From the NCBI GenBank assembly GCA_964497615.1, contig CAZCEC010000019.1:1-64000 (forward strand): a DNA stretch of 64,000 nt, given 5' to 3'. The position numbers and the translations under genes were made by a program. Source of the DNA: CAZCEC01 sp964497615. GTDB taxonomy: Bacteria > Chloroflexota > Anaerolineae > Anaerolineales > UBA6663. Under the pieces are notes generated by a model, which had not been told where the DNA came from, did not search any database, and saw only the letters and a program-made list of their open reading frames with translations. Below, piece by piece: positions 16,380 to 24,363 of the stretch (position 1 is its first letter; every line of letters begins with the position of its first letter).

Positions 16380-17177
16380 CTACAGGGTGGCCTTGTACAT
16401 CCCGCCGTCAAACGGCAGCATCACCCCCGTCATGAACGGCACCGCGGGCGAGCACAGGAACACCGCCGCCCGCGCGAACTCCTCCACCGTGCCCAGCCGG
16501 CCCAGCGGCGATTCTTCCGCCTGCTTTTCAAGCTCTTCCGCCTCGCTGGTGCCGTTGCGCCGCGCCCGCTCCCCCATGATCTCCATCACCCGCTCGGTCT
16601 TGGTCCATGCTGGCAGGATGCTGTTGACGCGGATGCCCTCTGGCCCCAGTTCCAGGGCCAGGGTCTTGGTCAGCCCCACCACCGCCAGCCGCAGCGAGTT
16701 CGAGAGCGCCAAATACGGCACCGGCTGCCGCGCCGAGTTGGACGAGAAGGTGAGGATCGAAGGCGTGTCCGACTTCCTCAGCTCCGGCAGCGCCGCCTGC
16801 ACCAGCCGCACCACGCTGAACAGGGTGGTGTCCACCGCCGTGCGCCAGGCGTCCAGGTTGTGGTCCTCGAACCGCCCGCTGGGCGGCCCGCCGCAATTGG
16901 TGACCAGGATATCCAGCCGTCCAAAGCGCGCCGACGCCATGCCGATCAGCCGCGCCACGTCCTCGTCGCGCGTCAGGTCGGCCTCCACCACCATCGTCGG
17001 CGCGCGCCCGTTGTGCTCTCGAAAGATGTCTTCCTGGGTGTGCACCAGGGTGCGGGCGTTGCGGCTGCACATGATCACCGCCGCGCCCTCGCGTGCCAAT
17101 TCCTTGGCCGTCGCCGCCCCCAGCCCGCGGCTGGCGCCAGCAACGAGTGCAATCTTCCCGTTAAATCCCAAGTCCAT
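16380..17177 (-). CDS. Short-chain dehydrogenase/reductase
   Basis: A 265-residue SDR starting MDLGFNGKIALVAGASRGLG, with the TGxxxGxG-type nucleotide motif GASRGLG, an Asp/Arg NADP-type loop (CSRN), an NCGGPP in place of NNAG and an active-site Ser in TFSSNSAR. The usual YxxxK is not intact: the Tyr is in VPYLALSN and Ser stands where Lys is expected. This occurs in a branch of 3-oxoacyl-reductase-like SDRs. ATG 17177 was chosen over an upstream extension that would read through a perfect hairpin. Substrate unknown; neighbours suggest an aldehyde/alcohol or oxo-acid step. Confidence 0.85.
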   Translation of the reverse strand: MDLGFNGKIALVAGASRGLGAATAKELAREGAAVIMCSRNARTLVHTQEDIFREHNGRAPTMVVEADLTRDEDVARLIGMASARFGRLDILVTNCGGPPSGRFEDHNLDAWRTAVDTTLFSVVRLVQAALPELRKSDTPSILTFSSNSARQPVPYLALSNSLRLAVVGLTKTLALELGPEGIRVNSILPAWTKTERVMEIMGERARRNGTSEAEELEKQAEESPLGRLGTVEEFARAAVFLCSPAVPFMTGVMLPFDGGMYKATL

Positions 17178-17194
17178 TGGAGTTTGCAGGGTAT

Positions 17195-17243
17195 GGGGGT
17201 ATGGGCGTGTGGGAGTGAGCCACTCCCACACGCCCATACCCCC
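17195..17243. repeat. Perfect 23-bp inverted repeat with 3-nt loop
   Basis: Arms 17195-17217 and 17221-17243 are exactly complementary around an AGC loop. The arm begins GGGGGTATGGGCGTGTGGGA. It lies between the ALDH stop and SDR start in the minus-strand series, and a similar hairpin is at 60745-60788. No T run follows, so an RNA-processing or stability role is more likely than simple termination. Confidence 0.85.
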
Positions 17244-17261
17244 AAACTCCCACACCGCTCT

Positions 17262-18785
17262 TTAGTCGCCGAACTTGATCCCCTGCGCCAGGGGCAGCTC
17301 GCGCGACCAGTTGATGACGTTTGACTGGCGGCGCATATAGACCTTCCACGCGTCGGAGCCGCTCTCGCGCCCGCCGCCCGTCTCCTTCTCGCCGCCAAAC
17401 CCCAGCCCGATCTCGGCCCCGCTGGTGCCCACGTTGATGTTCGCCATCCCGCAGTCCGACCCCGTGGCCGACAGGAAGCGCTCCGCCGACAGCAGGCTGG
17501 TGGTGAACATCCCGCTCGACAGCCCCTGCGGCACCCCGTTGTGGATGGCGATGGCCTCGTCCAGCGTTTCGTATTCCATCAGATACAGGATCGGCGCAAA
17601 GGTCTCCTCGCACACCATCGGCGTCTGCTTGGGCATCTTCACGATGGTGGGCTGGACGAAGCACTGGCCCTTGTCCGGCAGCCGCTCGCCGCCGGTGACG
17701 ATTTGCCCGCCCTCGGCCTTCACCTTCTCCAGCGCCGCGAACATGTCGTCCACGGCCTGCTCGTTCACCAGCGGCCCCATCAGGATGCCGTCGTCCAATG
17801 GGTTGCCGATGGTCACCTGCCCATAGGCCCGCTTGAGGCGTTCGGTCAGGTCGCCCGCGATGCTCCGGTGCATGATGATGCGGCGCGTGCTGGTGCAGCG
17901 CTGCCCGGCCGTGCCCACCGCCGCGAACAGGATCGCCCGCGTCGCCAGCGCCAGGTCGGCGTCCTCGGTGACGACGATGGCGTTGTTGCCGCCTAGCTCC
18001 AGGATGGTGCGCCCCAGCCGGTGGGCCACCGTCTGCGCCACGTGCCGGCCCATGCTCACCGACCCGGTGAACGACACCAGCGGCACGCGCGTATCGTTCA
18101 GCATCCGCTCGCCGATCTCGCCCCCGCTGCCCACCAGAAGATTGAACACCCCGTCCAACCCGTGGTCGGCGGCGACCATGTTGCTCAAGTGCTGCACTGC
18201 CACCGCGCACAGCGGCACGGTCGAGGCGGGCTTCCACACCATCGTGTCGCCGCAGGCCGCCGCGATGGCGGCGTTCCAGCTCCACACCGCCGTGGGGAAG
18301 TTGAAGGCCGTGATGATGCCCACCACGCCCAGCGGGTGCCACTGCTCGTACATCCGGTGGCCCGGCCGCTCCGAGTGCGTCGTCACCCCGTAAAGCTGGC
18401 GCGATAGCCCCACGGCAAAGTCGCAGATGTCGATCATCTCCTGCACTTCGCCCGCGCCCTCGGGCCGGATCTTGCCCATTTCCAGGCTCACCAGCTCGCC
18501 CAGCGGCTCCTGGTACTCGCGCAGCACGTCGCCCAGGTCGCGCACCACCGCCCCGCGCTTGGGCGCGGGCACAGTCTGCCAGGTTGCGAAGGCGCTGGCG
18601 GCCTTGCCCACCACGCTGTCGTAGCTGGCGGCGGTGGCCTGCACCACCGTGGCAATCGCCTCGCCCGTGGCCGGGTTGTAGCTCACCAGCTTCTTGCCGT
18701 TGGGGTCGCTGATCCAGTTGTCCGGGCCGGTGCAGGCGCCGGGGTTCACGGCTTCGAGCTTCAGCTTCTCCAGTAATGCCTTCAT
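17262..18785 (-). CDS. ALDH7-type (alpha-aminoadipate semialdehyde) dehydrogenase
   Basis: A 507-residue NAD(P)-dependent aldehyde dehydrogenase. NAD site FTGSVSMGRHVA, general-base Glu in ILELGGNN and nucleophile Cys in GQRCTSTRR are present. The C-terminal run from MANINVGTSGAEIGLGFGGE through the GRESGSDAWK segment is diagnostic of the ALDH7/antiquitin family. Family members oxidise alpha-aminoadipate semialdehyde to alpha-aminoadipate in lysine breakdown. Product identity with the LysX substrate is notable. ATG 18785 chosen; TTG 18788 directly before it also lies behind AAGGAG. It is part of the long minus-strand series. Confidence 0.88.
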   Translation of the reverse strand: MKALLEKLKLEAVNPGACTGPDNWISDPNGKKLVSYNPATGEAIATVVQATAASYDSVVGKAASAFATWQTVPAPKRGAVVRDLGDVLREYQEPLGELVSLEMGKIRPEGAGEVQEMIDICDFAVGLSRQLYGVTTHSERPGHRMYEQWHPLGVVGIITAFNFPTAVWSWNAAIAAACGDTMVWKPASTVPLCAVAVQHLSNMVAADHGLDGVFNLLVGSGGEIGERMLNDTRVPLVSFTGSVSMGRHVAQTVAHRLGRTILELGGNNAIVVTEDADLALATRAILFAAVGTAGQRCTSTRRIIMHRSIAGDLTERLKRAYGQVTIGNPLDDGILMGPLVNEQAVDDMFAALEKVKAEGGQIVTGGERLPDKGQCFVQPTIVKMPKQTPMVCEETFAPILYLMEYETLDEAIAIHNGVPQGLSSGMFTTSLLSAERFLSATGSDCGMANINVGTSGAEIGLGFGGEKETGGGRESGSDAWKVYMRRQSNVINWSRELPLAQGIKFGD

Positions 18786-18808
18786 CAATCAGGTCTCCTT
18801 GTGGGTGC

Positions 18809-19027
18809 TCAGCACCACTCGTAAGTAAAGCTCTCGTAGAAAGCTTCGATCTCGGCAAACTCCGCGTCGCTGAGCTGTCCCAACTGCCACTGGATTTTGG
18901 CCATGGCATAGCGCAGCTCGGCGCGCGTTTCCTTGTTGGTCACCAGCGCCAACTGCTGCGTCAGCCGGTCCAGCCGGGCTTGCAGTTCCGCGGGCGTCTC
19001 CGCCGGGGGTGGGGCAGGGGGTTCCAT
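18809..19027 (-). CDS. Small helical hypothetical protein
   Basis: A 72-residue protein, Pro-rich at the N-terminus and then almost wholly helical with heptad-like spacing (LQARLDRLTQQLALVTNKE), ending in FYESFTYEWC. The length, helical content and closing Cys suggest a small coiled-coil adaptor. It lies 10 nt after the ferredoxin and 23 nt before the ALDH gene, so it is cotranscribed with them. No family recognised. Confidence 0.6.
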   Translation of the reverse strand: MEPPAPPPAETPAELQARLDRLTQQLALVTNKETRAELRYAMAKIQWQLGQLSDAEFAEIEAFYESFTYEWC

Positions 19028-19037
19028 AGGACCTCGC

Positions 19038-19307
19038 TCAATCAGCCGGGGCCGCGCGCAGCACCAGCGGCGCGGCGCCGCGGTTCGCCAGGGTGCTGGC
19101 CTTCAACAAATACGCGGCACGCTCGGGCACGCAGGCGTTCACCGGGCACACCCACTTGCAGCGCGGCACCGGGTAGTATCCGTCGCACTCCACGCACACC
19201 GCCGGGTCGATGCGGTACTGGCTCGGCGCGGGGGTGATGGCCCGCACCGGGCAGTCCATCTCGCAGGCGGAGCAGTTGATGCACTCGGCCGTGATCATGT
19301 AGGCCAT
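19038..19307 (-). CDS. 2x[4Fe-4S] ferredoxin, YfhL/Alvin type
   Basis: An 89-residue ferredoxin. Cluster I ligands CINCSACEMDCP; cluster II CVECDGYYPVPRCKWVCP has the eight-residue loop between the second and third Cys typical of the YfhL/Allochromatium type, which has unusually low and split potentials. The C-terminal 30 residues continue past the fold. The gene is 2 nt after the FAD protein gene, and a paralogous ferredoxin/FAD pair lies at 24754-26483, so the two products very likely work together as an electron-transfer unit. Confidence 0.9.
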   Translation of the reverse strand: MAYMITAECINCSACEMDCPVRAITPAPSQYRIDPAVCVECDGYYPVPRCKWVCPVNACVPERAAYLLKASTLANRGAAPLVLRAAPAD

Positions 19308-19309
19308 GG

Positions 19310-20596
19310 CTACAACACCCGCTGCGCGAACACGTTCGTTAGGCTTGCCGCGCCAACGCGCGCCTGGATGGCGGCCACATCAGTCGTATACAGCCCGCGC
19401 GCCTGCATCCGCTGGAAATAGACCGAGCCGGAGAAGGTGTACTTCTGCGCCAGCCCGGCCTCGGTGTCCATCGCCTCGCGCACATGGCGGATGGCGTCGC
19501 CGCAGGCCAGGGTATCCGGCAGTTGCAGCAGGGGCTGGCCGGCGGCGTGGCGGGCGGCGTTGTGCCCGGCCAGCGTGCCGGTGACAATCGCCTCCGTATG
19601 GCCCACCAGCAGCCCGGCCTTCTCGCCCCCGCAGAACAGGTTGTCCGGCCCGCCGATCACACGCAGGGCGTCGTCGCGCGGCGAAAGCTGCGAGTAGCGC
19701 ATCGAGTTGCCCACCGTGCCGGAGTACGGGTCCTCGTAGCGCACGTTCTCCAGCCCGCGCACCTGCCGCAATTGCTCCAGCGGCATGTAGGCCGTCATCA
19801 GCTTGATCTGCCCGGTGTCGAGCAGCACCACGTTTTCCGCGAAGTCGGCGGTGGCGTACTGCTGGCAAGCCTTGGTCGCCAGCTTGCCCCGGTTGACGAG
19901 ATGGCCCGGCAGCGGGATGACCATCACGCCCTTGGCCTCCAATTCGTGCAGCAGCCCGCGGTCCACCGTGTCCTTGTTCAGCTTGCACGAGCCGCTCATC
20001 GCGCCCAGGGTGCCGTCGGCCTTCTTGCCCGCCCGCTCCGCGATGCCGGCCAGCCCGGTCAGGCTCACGCGCGGGCCAAAGGTGGGGCAGCGCGCCACGC
20101 ACATCACGCAGCCGTTGCCGTGCTCGGTGCAAAAGCTCTGCGAGCCCACCGTGCCGGTCGTGTCAATGAACACATCGCCTTCGATCACCGTGCCGTTCTC
20201 CAACTGCACGGCGCTCAGCGACCCGTTGTTCCGGGCAATGCCGGTCACGCGGCTCATCAGCCAGATTTCCGCGCCGGCCCGCAGCACCGCCTGCCGCACC
20301 GCCGGCTCGATCAGCGCCACGTCGTACAGCGAGGCGTGCTGGTGCCCCGGAAACGCAATGTTGCGGTGGCGGGCGGTGGCATCGCAAATCTCAAAGCACT
20401 GCCCCGCCCCCATGGCCGCCATCTCCTCGGTGGCCGTGAAGCGCCCGTTGTTGCGCATGATGCCGCCCACCAGCCCCGTGCCCAGCAGGCTGTCGGTGCG
20501 CTCCAGCACCACCACCTCGGCGAAGCCCGCCTGCCGCGCCGCCAGCGCCGCCGCGCACCCCGCCCAGCCGCCGCCCACGATGATGACTCTAGCCAT
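19310..20596 (-). CDS. FAD-dependent oxidoreductase with predicted Fe-S motif (copy 2)
   Basis: A 428-residue flavoprotein starting MARVIIVGGGWAGCAAALAA, a Rossmann GGGWAG motif, with ERTDSLLGTGLVGGIMRNN after it. Four cysteines follow, C156-x6-C163-x2-C166-x3-C170 (NGCVMCVARCP), suited to a [4Fe-4S] cluster. A C-terminal flavin segment is NLFCGGEKAGLLVGH. The copy at 25098 keeps all of these. I do not recognise a characterised family; the fold resembles GidA/TrmFO-like and fumarate-reductase-like oxidoreductases. ATG 20596 overlaps the end of the beta-prime/gamma gene by 8 nt, so it is coupled to the 2-oxoacid oxidoreductase. It probably passes electrons to or from the adjoining ferredoxin. 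Confidence 0.8.
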   Translation of the reverse strand: MARVIIVGGGWAGCAAALAARQAGFAEVVVLERTDSLLGTGLVGGIMRNNGRFTATEEMAAMGAGQCFEICDATARHRNIAFPGHQHASLYDVALIEPAVRQAVLRAGAEIWLMSRVTGIARNNGSLSAVQLENGTVIEGDVFIDTTGTVGSQSFCTEHGNGCVMCVARCPTFGPRVSLTGLAGIAERAGKKADGTLGAMSGSCKLNKDTVDRGLLHELEAKGVMVIPLPGHLVNRGKLATKACQQYATADFAENVVLLDTGQIKLMTAYMPLEQLRQVRGLENVRYEDPYSGTVGNSMRYSQLSPRDDALRVIGGPDNLFCGGEKAGLLVGHTEAIVTGTLAGHNAARHAAGQPLLQLPDTLACGDAIRHVREAMDTEAGLAQKYTFSGSVYFQRMQARGLYTTDVAAIQARVGAASLTNVFAQRVL

Positions 20597-21845
20597 GGAC
20601 TGCCCTTTCCCGTGCGTGCTGGGCGGCCGCATACCCGGCCTCCAGCGCGGCCACATTGCGCTTGAGCAGGCGCTGCGGCACGTGCCCCGCCGCGCTCTGG
20701 GTCACCGCCTCCAGCGAGACGAGCCCCGTCAGCGCGGCCACGCACCCCAGCGACACCAGCCCCGCCGCAATCGGCGACCCGACGTGCTCCCGCGCCAGCG
20801 CCGTGATGGGCACCGGCACGGCATTGGCTGGCAGGGGATCCACCTCGCCGGGGTCTGCCACCAGCACCGCGCCCGGCAGTTCGGTGCCGGCATAGCGCTG
20901 GGCCGCCGCCTGGCTCAACAGCACCAGCACATCCGGCCGGTCGGCCCCCGGATACGCGATCGGGTCGCTTCCGGCGATCACATCCACCTGGCTGGGGCCG
21001 CCGCGCGTGGCCGAGCCATACTCGCCGCGCTGGGTGGTCCACAACCCCGCGTGCCGGCCCAGCGCCTCGCTCAACACGGTCCCCGCCAGCTTGATGCCGT
21101 GCCCGCCCAGCCCCGCGATGCGCATGGCGCAGCGCGGCACATGGCGCGCGGGCTGCGCCTGGACAGGCCCCGCCCCAGCCTGATGCTTGCTTGGCATCGC
21201 CGCCATCCCCCTGGTCCACTGCCGGTAGGCGTCGTAGTATTCGGGCCACTCCGACCGGCTGAGTATGCCGATCTCCAATTGTGCGTCCGTAGTCACGCCC
21301 AGCACCGTGAAGCCCGGCGTCTCAATCGCGGTGTTGATCAATTCGGCCAGCCCGTCCGGGTCGCGCAGCGAGCCGCGCCCCACCAGCGCCGCATCCAGCG
21401 CCGTCAGCCAGGCCAGCGGGGCAGGGGCGCTCTCCAGGTCCGGCTGGTAATAGGGCGCGCTCCAATCCATCCGGTCCTGACTGCCGCGCCCGGCGCTTTC
21501 CATCACGTCCGAGCGCAGGATCAGCAGGGTCATGCCGATGTTGCGCCGCGCGGCGTGGATCAGGTGATTGGTGCCCAGCGTGACGCTGTCGGCGCTCATG
21601 ATCAGGATCAGCGGGGTGTCGGGCAGCGCCGCCCGCAGCCCAATCGCCAGCGCGATGTTGCGGCCGGGCGGCCCTTGCACAAACGACAGCGGCGCGCGCC
21701 GGGCTGCCTGGCCTACCTCGTACGGCAAATCGGCCAGGCTCGAAAGGATCACCGGCGGCTTGCGGCCCGGCCCCAGCCCCATCGTGGTGCAGATGGCATC
21801 CAGCAGAAGCTGCCAGTTGCTGGCAAAGGCCCGGTCGTAGGTCAT
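20589..21845 (-). CDS. 2-oxoacid:ferredoxin oxidoreductase, degenerate beta domain fused to gamma domain
   Basis: A 418-residue fusion. Residues about 1-235 align with KorB (LGTNHLIHAARRNIGMT matches IGGNHLVHAMRRNIGLT of the real KorB) but the thiamine/Mg motif GDGD is SADS at 84-87, the following NN is SD at 112-113, and the CPGC motif is absent. Residues about 241-415 are a normal gamma (KorC) domain, IAGLGGHGIKLAGTVLSEAL. The fused beta part should not bind thiamine diphosphate and is probably structural or regulatory. The ATG overlaps the korA stop (ATGA); the gene overlaps the FAD gene downstream by 8 nt. Gamma function is firm, the beta-prime role is inference. Confidence 0.85.
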   Translation of the reverse strand: MTYDRAFASNWQLLLDAICTTMGLGPGRKPPVILSSLADLPYEVGQAARRAPLSFVQGPPGRNIALAIGLRAALPDTPLILIMSADSVTLGTNHLIHAARRNIGMTLLILRSDVMESAGRGSQDRMDWSAPYYQPDLESAPAPLAWLTALDAALVGRGSLRDPDGLAELINTAIETPGFTVLGVTTDAQLEIGILSRSEWPEYYDAYRQWTRGMAAMPSKHQAGAGPVQAQPARHVPRCAMRIAGLGGHGIKLAGTVLSEALGRHAGLWTTQRGEYGSATRGGPSQVDVIAGSDPIAYPGADRPDVLVLLSQAAAQRYAGTELPGAVLVADPGEVDPLPANAVPVPITALAREHVGSPIAAGLVSLGCVAALTGLVSLEAVTQSAAGHVPQRLLKRNVAALEAGYAAAQHARERAVHG

Positions 21846-22978
21846 GCGGCCACCGCCGCCCGCGCCGCGGCCAGAATCTGGTCGGGCGTGATCTGCATGC
21901 CATCCGCCCGGTGAATGCCCTCCACCGGCGCTTGCCCCGCGCTCAGGCGTTCCACTTCCAGCCGGATTTGCCCCAGGTTCAACTCGGGCACGATCAGCCG
22001 CCGCACCCGGCCCGCCAGTTCGCGCACGGCCGCCTCTGGGAAGGGCCACAGGGTGATGGGCCGCAGCATCCCCAGCCGCAAGCCCTCCGCCCGCGCCAGC
22101 GCCACGGCATGCGCGGCGGCGCGCGCCGTGCCGCCATACGCCACCACGGCGATCTCGGCGTCGTCCAACTGCGCCGCCTCGTAGTCGAGGATGTCGTCGA
22201 GGTGGGCGTCAATCTTGGTGGTCATGTGCGCCCACCACGCCTCGGCCACGTCCGGGTCTTCGGTCGGGTAGCCATACTCGTCGTGCAGCAGCCCGGTGAC
22301 GTGGTAGCGATAGCCCTCGCCAAAGACGGCCAGCGGCGCGACTTCGCCGCGCGTGAACGGGAAGGGCTTGTACTCCTGCGGCGGCACGCTGGGCGCGGCG
22401 CGCGGCACGATCTCCAACTCAGCCGCGTCGGGCACGGCCACCTTCTCCTTCACCTGCGCCACAATCGCGTCCATCAGCAGGATCACGGGCGTGCGGTAGC
22501 GCTCGGCCAGGTTGAAGGCGCGCACCGCCAGGTGATAGGTTTCCTGCGCGGTGCTGGGCGTCAGCGCGATGATGGGGTGGTCGCCGTGCGTGCCCCAGCG
22601 GGCCTGCATCACGTCGCCCTGGGCGGCCTTGGTGGGCAGCCCGGTGCTGGGGCCCACCCGCTGCACGTTGATGATGACGCATGGGATTTCGCACATCACC
22701 GCAAAACCCAGGTTCTCCTGCATCAGCGAGAAGCCCGGCCCGCTGGTGGCGGTGGCGCTCTTGACCCCGCCCAGCGACGCGCCGATGATGGCCGCCATGC
22801 TGGCGATCTCATCTTCCATCTGGATGAAGACCCCGCCCACCTCCGGCAGCCGCCCAGAGAGAATCTCGGCGATCTCGCTCGACGGCGTGATGGGGTAGCC
22901 GGCGTAGAAGCGGCACCCCGCGGCGATGGCGCCCTCGGCGGCGGCTTCATTGCCGTGCATAAAGGCGATCTGGCTCAC
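21842..22978 (-). CDS. korA: 2-oxoacid:ferredoxin oxidoreductase alpha subunit
   Basis: A 378-residue alpha subunit of a KorABCD-type complex that oxidatively decarboxylates a 2-oxoacid (2-oxoglutarate or branched 2-oxoacid) to an acyl-CoA and reduces ferredoxin. Typical stretches: GNEAAAEGAIAAGCRFYAGY, PITPSSEIAE, QMEDEIASMAAIIGASLGG, SGPGFSLMQENLGFAV, and the domain II segment. GTG 22978 overlaps the TGA of korD (GTGA), which fixes the start. Substrate specificity is not settled by the sequence. It is coupled both upstream (korD) and downstream (the beta-prime/gamma fusion). Confidence 0.9.
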   Translation of the reverse strand: MSQIAFMHGNEAAAEGAIAAGCRFYAGYPITPSSEIAEILSGRLPEVGGVFIQMEDEIASMAAIIGASLGGVKSATATSGPGFSLMQENLGFAVMCEIPCVIINVQRVGPSTGLPTKAAQGDVMQARWGTHGDHPIIALTPSTAQETYHLAVRAFNLAERYRTPVILLMDAIVAQVKEKVAVPDAAELEIVPRAAPSVPPQEYKPFPFTRGEVAPLAVFGEGYRYHVTGLLHDEYGYPTEDPDVAEAWWAHMTTKIDAHLDDILDYEAAQLDDAEIAVVAYGGTARAAAHAVALARAEGLRLGMLRPITLWPFPEAAVRELAGRVRRLIVPELNLGQIRLEVERLSAGQAPVEGIHRADGMQITPDQILAAARAAVAA

Positions 22979-23199
22979 GGTTTGTCTCCGGCGCGCGGCA
23001 GCACTTCGATGGCGAAATCGGGGCAGTGCCGCTCGCACAGCTTGCAGTTGATGCACTGGTCCAGGCCGGGCGCCAGCGGGTAGCCTTCCGCGTCCGGCGC
23101 CAGCACGTTCTGCGGGCACCAGGCGATGCACAGCCCGCAGGCCTTGCACAGCCGCTGGTAGACCTCGATGTGATAGACGCCGCGCACCACCGGGGGCAT
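22975..23199 (-). CDS. korD: 2-oxoacid:ferredoxin oxidoreductase delta subunit (ferredoxin-like)
   Basis: A 74-residue protein with two classical [4Fe-4S] motifs, CKACGLCIAWCP and CINCKLCERHCP. It is the delta subunit that carries electrons from the thiamine centre. ATG 23199 follows the korB stop by 1 nt and its stop overlaps the korA GTG. It is shorter and more symmetric than the YfhL-type ferredoxins in the same island, so its role is within the complex. Confidence 0.92.
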   Translation of the reverse strand: MPPVVRGVYHIEVYQRLCKACGLCIAWCPQNVLAPDAEGYPLAPGLDQCINCKLCERHCPDFAIEVLPRAGDKP

Positions 23200-23200
23200 G

Positions 23201-24148
23201 TCAGCCTTCCGCGCCGTCCTCAGCCTCGGCCCGGCGCCCGGCGGCCTGCCGCTGATAGCGCTGGCTGTAGTCCTGGCCGCCGCGCCGCTCGAAGATCACG
23301 CCCCGCTGCACGCGGCTCTCGGGCGTCACGCCGCCCAGGGGCGCGGCCTCCGCGGCGGGCGTCGCGGGCGTGTCCGCGTCCGTCAGCCGCACCGGCAGGC
23401 GGGCGCGCCGCAGCAGGGTGGGGTTGCCGCGCACCGTGTTGGCGTCCATCGCCATCATCATCTTGGCCGCGTCCGGCGTCTCGTTCATCTTGCCGTACAG
23501 CACGTGGCAGTTGCTCAACACTTCCACCACCGCGAAGCCCGGCACCTTCAGCGCGCGTTCCACCAGCTTGGTCAGCCCAAAGCTGTGGTTCACCGTGGCG
23601 CGGGCGTAGAAGGCCGCCCCCGCGGCGCGTGCCAGCGCCTCCAGGTTCATTGGCCGCTCGAACGACCCGGCGCGGGCGGTGGTGGTGTGCCCGCCGATGG
23701 GCGTGGTGGGTGAGGACTGCCCGCCCGTCAGCCCATAGACGCTGTTATTGACCACCACCGCCGTCAGCCCGATGTTGCGCCGCATGGCGTGCACCAGGTG
23801 GTTGCCGCCAATGGACATGGCATCGCCGTCGCCCATCACGGTGATGACCGTCAGGTCGGGCCGGGCCAGCTTCAGCCCGGTGGCGTAGGCCGGGGCGCGG
23901 CCGTGCGTGGTGTGCAGGGTGTTGAAGTCGGCATAACCCGACATGCGCCCGGTGCAGCCGATGCCCGACACCATCGCCACCTCATCCTTGGCCAGCCCGC
24001 TGAAGTGCACCGCCTGCGCGATGCTGCTCAGGATGATGCCCAGCCCGCAGCCTGGGCACCAGGTGGACGGCATCATCTCCGGCCGCAAATACTCGCGCAG
24101 GATGAAGGAGTTCTGGAGTTGGGTAGGGGCGGTTGGGGCGCTGCTCAT
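23201..24148 (-). CDS. korB: 2-oxoacid:ferredoxin oxidoreductase beta subunit
   Basis: A 315-residue beta subunit with an intact thiamine diphosphate site: CPGCGLGI near residue 31, SGIGCTGR, VMGDGDAMSIGG with GDGD at 106-109, and VVVNNSVYGLTGGQ with NN at 134-135. The chain ends in an Ala/Arg-rich tail of about 60 residues not needed for the fold. It is the first gene of the KorB-D-A-C order. A 215-bp gap with tandem and inverted repeats separates it from the GYD gene, so it may have its own promoter there. Confidence 0.93.
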   Translation of the reverse strand: MSSAPTAPTQLQNSFILREYLRPEMMPSTWCPGCGLGIILSSIAQAVHFSGLAKDEVAMVSGIGCTGRMSGYADFNTLHTTHGRAPAYATGLKLARPDLTVITVMGDGDAMSIGGNHLVHAMRRNIGLTAVVVNNSVYGLTGGQSSPTTPIGGHTTTARAGSFERPMNLEALARAAGAAFYARATVNHSFGLTKLVERALKVPGFAVVEVLSNCHVLYGKMNETPDAAKMMMAMDANTVRGNPTLLRRARLPVRLTDADTPATPAAEAAPLGGVTPESRVQRGVIFERRGGQDYSQRYQRQAAGRRAEAEDGAEG

Positions 24149-24170
24149 CGCTGGATCGCCTAACTGTCAA

Positions 24171-24350
24171 GTCATTCCGACTGTCCTGTCATTCCGAGGC
24201 GCACTTCCGGGACTTGTCATTCCGAGGCGCACTTCCGGGACTTGTCATTCCGAGGCGCACTTCGCCGAGGAATCTTGGTCTTGTCGAAAGGTCTAGCGGC
24301 GCCTAACAAAACCTAGATTCCTCGGCAAAAACCGCCTCGGAATGACAGCG
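24171..24350. repeat. 28-bp tandem repeat plus inverted copy
   Basis: Units starting TGTCATTCCGAGGCGCACTT recur at 24187, 24215 and 24243 (28-bp period), with a partial copy at 24171. The third runs on into CGCCGAGGAATCT. An inverted copy, GATTCCTCGGC ... CGCCTCGGAATGACA, is at 24316-24347, so 24243-24347 can form a long imperfect stem. Another copy is at 50851-50894. It is in the untranslated region before korB. Confidence 0.8.
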
Positions 24351-24363
24351 CTGTCGGGCAGCC

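Noticed and set aside
17161..18909. A 582-codon minus-strand frame over the ALDH gene in another phase
   Set aside because: Low-complexity Arg/Gly translation that reads through the perfect hairpin; the ALDH frame is unambiguous.
24187..24270. Possible CRISPR array from the 28-bp periodic units
   Set aside because: The units are contiguous with no spacers and no cas genes are in the window.
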